A stretch of DNA of 64,000 nucleotides from Synanceia verrucosa (taxonomy: Eukaryota; Chordata; Actinopteri; Perciformes; Synanceiidae): the NCBI GenBank assembly GCA_029721515.1, contig CM056553.1:8506349-8570348 (forward strand). Direction: 5' to 3'. Positions 57,601 through 64,000 of this stretch are shown here, piece by piece; the first letter of the stretch is position 1, and each line of letters begins with the position of its first letter. The position numbers were made by a program, and so were the translations under genes. The notes beneath the pieces were generated by a model. The model was not told where the DNA came from, made no database searches, and saw nothing but the letters and a program-made list of their open reading frames with translations.

Positions 57601-60600
57601 TCACAGTGTGAACGCCACGCAAAAATTAAAGCCAGGCCCTGGTCCAACAGCCGCATTAAGGGAGATCAATACGATTCTGAAATCAACCCTAAAGTTCATC
57701 TGTAGCTGATCAAGTGAAGTAGGTGTGGATGAGGTTATTAAGCTGCCACAGAGCACTGGGCTACACTTTCATTACTATACAAAAGGACAAGCAGCTCCAT
57801 TCACCATCCACTAGTGTGTAACGCTTGAGGGAAGCGTGGGTGAGCGGGTCATCAGGGCATCCGAGATGGTTTCTCTAATATTTCAGACGATGTTCACGAT
57901 GCCGCGCACAGAAACTCACAACAGCTTCACACCAAACACCAATAGCTTTAACTACACTGAACAGCTTCCAACATAACAGTTTGCATTTTGTTCGACTCCA
58001 TATACAAAGTAGTAAAATACAATGTCTGACTGTTGCTCATCATCTTTGTGATGGTGATTTTGGGGAGCGTACCTTCACTTCAGATTCTTTAAAGCACATT
58101 TGGCCGATACTACTTTTGGACTTTAACTTGTTATCTATATGGCATTTTTACTTTGACTTAAGTAAATAATCAGAGTGCATCTTCCACCACTGCATAGCTA
58201 AGAAACAGTGGAAGCTTCACATTAAGAATACAGTGTGTGTGTTTTAGCCATTGGAGCTGTGGATTCAGGCACAAACAACAGTCAGCAAAGAAATATCTTA
58301 AGAATTGTCTCAAGTTTTAACAAATGAAGAGACAGTCATGGAATGAATGAATAACACTGTGGGTGTAGGTATTATAAACTAACAATAGAGTCATACTTAA
58401 CTGTGAATTTCAACTCTGAAGGGTAGCACATGACGAATAATGAGAACACGACTGAACACAAAACAGTGCAATGAGACCATTACATGTGTTTAATTTATTC
58501 AACCAGCAGACTTGATGAATACAGATCTAATCACGAGAGCCTCTATTCAACTGTACAAATGTAAAAGGATGAGTCCAGCTGTAAAGCAGCTGAGAGAAGA
58601 TCAACAGGAAATTAGTCCACTGAATTAAGCCACAATTCAAATGTTATGCCAACTTATCAAATGTGACTATGTGGTGGTTTTCTGAATTTTCTGATTCAAA
58701 TGCAATATTTCTGGGTGTCTGTTTGAATTGAACAGCAATTTAAACACTTCACCTCACTTCACGCTCTGGCAAATTATTAGATTTCTGACATTTTACAGAA
58801 TAAACAAGTAATTTAGAAAATAATCAAATTTATAAAGAAAACATTCATTAGTTGCAGCCCAATTTTGGGAGCAATTTTATGATGCACATTAAAAAGTTCA
58901 ACTGAGACCCAGCATGTACTGTAATACAAGTCAACATGCACTCAATGACAGCGAGGCAGAGGCAGCCACTTAGAAACTTCACAGAGAGATTTAGAGAGCA
59001 AAAGTGTCCTCTTGAAGAAGACGAACAAAAGAAACTGGTAGCTCGGTCCACCCACACACGGCCACACATCTGTCTGATCCTTTTAACTGCACTTCTCTGA
59101 GCTTCTCACTCATGTTAGAAAACTAAAATTGTTCGCCAGCATCTCCCTGCTAACACCTGTTCCTATCAAACATCAGTGCCCTGGCACACACACACAAAAT
59201 TGGCCTCTCAGACTCCACAAATTCTCCTCTCCTCTGCCTTCCACCTGCTGTTAAACTATCCATTTCCTAGAGGTTTGTTCAAAGTGATTACATTTGGAGC
59301 TGCCCATCAATCAGAAGGTGCAGAGAGAAATAAAACAAAACTCTGACATTTGATTGTGTGAAGCTCCTGGCTATTTATGACATCCTCTTCTCTGATTTCC
59401 AGGGTAAACGTCCCTTCGAGCAGTCGGCGGCGGGTGGGGCGTTTCAGGGCGACATCGGCGGTTGCTGCGAGGCACACTGGATAATATTCTCTAATGAGGC
59501 GAGCTCGCCACGCCACCTGGAACCCTACCAGCGGCTGAAATCTGTCTCTCTCAATCTCTGACAGTTACCCCTCTTTGCATTTTTATATGAACTCCGACTT
59601 TATTTTTCTTTCAGAAACATTTCTCCAGCTAGCAGGAAAAAAAAAAAACAGTCTTCCTTTTTATAGAATAAGAATCTGCTTTCTTGTGTTGCCTTTATCC
59701 GACACCTCCACTGTCAAATCACGGGAACAAATCCAGCCTTTAACAGTATCTTGCCTACAATCTAATATAGCTGCCATAGATAGGAAGAGCTGCCATTTCT
59801 GTGAGCCTATAGCTACTGTTGTATTTCTTTTCCCCAGACATACTGTATATCCACCCTGTCCGCCTCCATGCAGCCAAAAACCTCTGGCATCATACCAGAG
59901 CAGCTCCTGACAGTCAGCAGAGAGGGACGCCGCATTCAGTCCAGGAATTGGAAAACGCTTGCGGCAAAGGAATGACTGTCAGCCAACGTATTTCTTAATG
60001 TTAATCCAGGTGAGCTAATGTGTGAAGATGAGAGGACCCTGGGCTCTACATTCACATGAGGAGGAGCATGAGGTTTGGATGGCTGGCTATGAAGCGTGAC
60101 ACGAAGTTTTCATATATTCCACTGTAGTTCTGTGCACAGTGGTGATGGTGTTGGGGGGGGATGCAGCAGACAAAGGAGTGGTTGTTTATTCAGGGAACAG
60201 TCGTCTATCCCTGGAGCCTGCTTATCTATTCCCCAGGGTGTTTGAGTTTGTGTGTGTGTGCGTTCATGCATAAGAATGTGCACCTAAATTAATTCTGATA
60301 ACCTTGTAAATACATGTGTGTGAAATGCTAAATGTTTTCCTTGTTTGTGTGTGCGGCCACCCAGCATCCTTTGTGTTCGTTCCTCATATTTACCTTTTGT
60401 CCAATGAGCAGCTTTGACACAAAAAGTGACAAAACCAAAATAGCTCATACAGCTCATAATTCCTGTGAATGTAGACATTTATTACTATTAGAGTAGGCTA
60501 TTATACAGGCCTAAGATGCACTGAGCTGCTGTTATTGGTTGGACAAAATACACTTAAATTTCAAGGTCAAAGGGACAACACAAAGATGAGAAACTATTAC

Positions 60601-63600
60601 GGCTAATTTTAACCAAGCCTGCCTGCAAACTGAGTTGGTGTTGAACAGTCACAAGATGATTACAGACATAACTAGACGGTTCAGGGTCGTGTTCCCCTGC
60701 CAGCCAGTAAAGCTGCAGGTACCTCCACTGTCCAAAACATCACCTTTTCATCATTTCACCTATTTGACATTTGTGGGATTCAAGATTCAAAGTGTTATTA
60801 TCATGTCAACAGTATGGAAATGTGTGTCCCTGTACAATGACATACTTAGCAGTAAATCAAATTGTAAAACATAAAGATAGAGTAAAGGCATATGAGGCAG
60901 CAATGTGATAAAACATAATGTGTGCAAAGAGGTAGTGCAATGTCAGAATGTGCAATATTGAGCAGAGGCAGTCCATGCATATATAGTTCACAGTGACCTT
61001 TGATCATCAGTATCTAATCAGTTTATTGTTGAGCCCAGATTTGTGCCAAATCTGAAATATTAACACCTACAAAATGAGATACTTCTTACTTTCATCTAGC
61101 TGTTCTTTTTCTGAGAAATACCGTACACTTTCACAACTTCAGATGTTTAAAAAAAAATCTGAAATGGAAAAATATCTCTGGTTGAACTCACAACTAAACT
61201 GATGAGCACTTAGATCACTTCTCTTAACAAACGTTAGAGAGCGTTAAAAGAGGCAGTGCTTCACTCCAAGGCAAGCCAACAAAAAGTTGGGAACCACAGA
61301 GTCTTTTGTTCAAAGCCAAACGTACAAGAACAGTGGTACAATAGACACTGTCAAGTGTCTTATGACAGAAACCATCTTGGGAGGTCTGTATTTTGACAGA
61401 AATATAGGAGAAGGAACTCTATAGCTTTCCATCTGGTTCTGCTTATAGTCTGGCTGTGCTGGAGTGAAATACTCCTGGAAAAGGACATACTCTGTCTGCC
61501 TCTGTCAGATGACAAAGATGCAGAAACCAGATGTTGATTCTTGATGCTGCTGCTCCCTTTTCTGCTCTGTTCTCACACTTCACACGATATCTGGGAGTTT
61601 ACTCCCTGGGTTTTGGGCTTGCTAACCATAAGACACGACTTATCCTTCATGACATAAAATACATTTTGAGCATCTGAGGATTTCGCTTGTCCTCATGGTT
61701 TGGTTAACCATCAGCCAAGGGCTTTAAAGTTAGTGTTATTGCTATTGGTGGTCAGTCAAAAGAGCCAACAGACTCTATAATGCTTTTTGGGTAGAAAAGA
61801 AAAAAAAATCCCAAAACAACATTCTTTGAGCGCAGCTTTATCTGACCAGAGGAAACCCCCCACCCCCGCTATGACTTCTCAAGTTTTCCACAACCACAGG
61901 AACGTTGTGTCTGTTTGAACTTTATGTCAACAGTTACACAGAGGTTCACCTTACTATTTACATCTTGGAGTTAACCTCTGTGCACTCTAGTGGAGGACCA
62001 CAATCTGCAGAATAGCACCAATCATTGAAACGGACACTGATGATGCACATTATGATCATCATGAACTACAAAAGCCAGGAACTCTGACTGCAGCTATTAC
62101 GATGGCAGAACAAACAATCAATCCCCACCACGCCTGAAAACTGTAAGCCAGCTCTGTCTGAAAGTCTGGCTCCTCACCTCTTATTGTTTGGGAATGGGAC
62201 TCACTCCCAGAAGTCCGTGCTGCTCCCCTGAGCTAACCTAGCAGGGTATCTGTGACTGTCATCGCTCAGTCTGTTGACCCTGAATCCCCACTCACAGTAC
62301 TCAATACTGTGGACTTGCACTGCGGTGCAATGTTAGGAGTAAATCTCATACTTAATGCTCTCTCTCATCTACTGAACTTACTAGATCAGTATTGGAGTTA
62401 TGTCTGCTAAGTTTTGCAACTTCATATTTCTAGTTATTGATATTTTCCTACCTATGGCTTTGACTGCTGTCTGAGGACGGGTGGGGTCTTTGCATGAACC
62501 CTGCCCTGGTTTTCCCCTTCGTGTCCTGAGTTTTTTTTTTTTAGGAGGGGACAGTTCGGGCTGGGTTGGAGTCACAAAAAAACAAAAAAATTTGCCTCAG
62601 ATGGCTTTAAAATGTGTCCAAAAGGCGACACCCTCTATCTTCACTTCCTTGACTCATGAGGAAGAAAAAGTCCTCCAACAGCAAAAAACAAGGGATGAAG
62701 CCCAGTAAAATTAGGAGAGAGGGATCTTTCTTCCAGGATGGACAGACATGTAATAGATGCCATACATGTAGAACAGACAGAAGTACACAGAAACTTTGTT
62801 ATGGAGAAAAAAAATAGCAATATTATGTAAATTAAATACAAACATGAGGAAAGTTCATGGGTCAGAGAAGACATCAAACTCCTCTATACAGCAGACAGTG
62901 CATACTGTTCAGTCCAGTCTCTCCCGCTATCTAAACACTTTGCTAACACAAACATGTAATAATAACTTTCTAACACACACAGCGACTGCCCGGTCCATCT
63001 ATAGAAATAAAACTGTCATCATTGGATGACGTGCACTGTGCTTTTGTGAGGCTGCAGACTGTTCAAGGCTCTGCCCACAGTGGTCTGTTTATCCAGCTGT
63101 CTGTCTGGATAAATCCACTTGGCTGGAGGCAGGGAAAGACTGGGTGGTGAAAAAAATATATTCTGGGCTCACAGTGGATGAAACAGGGGCAAACTCTCTT
63201 GTATAATAAAAGCACCCCAGCCTTAAACTGACACATAAAAAAGCCAGTTGAACCGACATGCAGGAAACGTGACCGATCGTACGTGTGCACAAACACAACT
63301 GGGAAAGGACAAACAAGAGTGACTTCTCCCCTTGCTGCTCAGGTGAAACAAATAGGAGACAAAAGGTGATGTTGAGCCACGATGGAGAATCAATAACTAA
63401 TCCACATGAATTACTCCAAAGGCAGGAGGTCCTGCATGACAGAATGAGACTGACTTCATGTGAAAGTGTGTGTCTGGAAGCTATGCGCTCACACAGATGA
63501 AAAAAACAAAGAAGAGGTGTGAAGATGCCATGTTTAACACAAAGCACATCTATAAAAGAACTGTATAGTTTGCAAAAACTGAATCTATCAAACATTGTGG

Positions 63601-64000
63601 CGTTAGTAAAGTCATCTTGAGCTTCCTAGTTAGCAGAAAAACAAGCAAGTAAGAGTGCTCAACTGGATCTCTTCCCACTTATGTATATTTCTCCTGGGCT
63701 TCAACAAGTGAAGTTCCTTTGGCTAGAGTGAAGTAAAAAATGCATGGGTGGAAACTATAAGCCTGTGAGTAATATATGTCTAATTCCTCCAGAGTGTGGA
63801 GAGATGATAAAAAAGCAGCACATTTGTGGAATTTACATATCACAAGTCCATCTGGGAGAGGATAACAACTTCTGACTCCATCAACAATTAAGTTGTTGAT
63901 GCATTATGTAATAATAATTACGCGTCAATTGTTGAACTGCATACACCTTCAGCTGACAGTACGTACTGTTTGAGCCCCGAGGAGCATGTCAGTGTGCCTC

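Larger units (their letters stand above)
54031..64000. other. Upstream enox2 intron or 5' flank
   Basis: I scanned the minus strand for the expected TAWATAMNNLG-type exon and found none. The region holds two facing microsatellites (54393-54472, 54610-54680), a purine-rich tract (about 55560-55990), a GC-richer unique block (59400-59560) and poly-A/T runs. No gene or named mobile element is supported. Confidence 0.6.

Noticed and set aside
59358..59561. GC-richer block with ORFs on both strands (67 and 69 codons)
   Set aside because: No protein family is recognised and neither ORF has matching splice borders. It may be a noncoding conserved element but was not called.
54031..64000. Search for the missing enox2 N-terminal exon (TAWATAMNNLG block)
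   Set aside because: No minus-strand match was found by eye, so the exon most likely lies beyond the window.

Overview
This is vertebrate nuclear DNA, almost certainly from a ray-finned (teleost) fish. Coding sequence occurs as short exons with GT/AG borders separated by kilobase introns, CA/GT microsatellites are frequent, and the dispersed repeats (a Tc1-like transposon, hAT-like elements, a GATG/ATGG-tailed retroposon) are of types typical of fish genomes. There is no bacterial-style gene organisation, and long single-frame ORFs are absent because all real coding is spliced.

Two protein-coding genes are supported, both on the minus strand. (1) At the left edge lie two 5' coding exons (2333-2151 and 1659-1504) of an ABCC5/MRP5-like ABC transporter. 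The rest of that gene runs off the window at position 1. A plausible 5' untranslated first exon ends at 4151, with a CpG-rich promoter-like region at about 4380-4640 carrying a CCAAT box and an RFX-type X-box. (2) An ENOX-family gene, closest to ENOX2 (ecto-NOX disulfide-thiol exchanger), occupies 54030 down to 19150. Eleven coding exons keep perfect phase and give 561 residues plus stop. They include the RRM, the charged and coiled-coil regions, the HVH-containing C-terminal domain and the true stop codon. The N-terminal exon(s) and promoter must lie beyond 64000.

Region by region: 1-4640 is the abcc5-like 5' end. 4778-5863 is a decayed Tc1-like transposon. 5.9-19.1 kb is intergenic, with a retroposon cluster (7.4-9.0 kb), a perfect 24-bp hairpin next to an 0.8-kb minisatellite (13-13.9 kb), and three unexplained minus-strand exon-like segments with strong splice sites (10.25, 14.34 and 16.07 kb). 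One of these lies just downstream of a second perfect X-box. 19.15-54.03 kb is enox2, whose introns host an internally deleted retrotransposon and three TIR elements (one nested). 54.0-64.0 kb is an upstream enox2 intron or flank in which I recognise no exon.

No undescribed multi-gene system is visible. The most informative oddities are the loss of the motif cysteines described in human ENOX2, the pair of RFX X-boxes associated with promoter-like or exon-like sequence upstream of the transporter, and the hairpin embedded in the minisatellite. Homology statements rest on recognising protein motifs by eye, and nothing was searched against a database.
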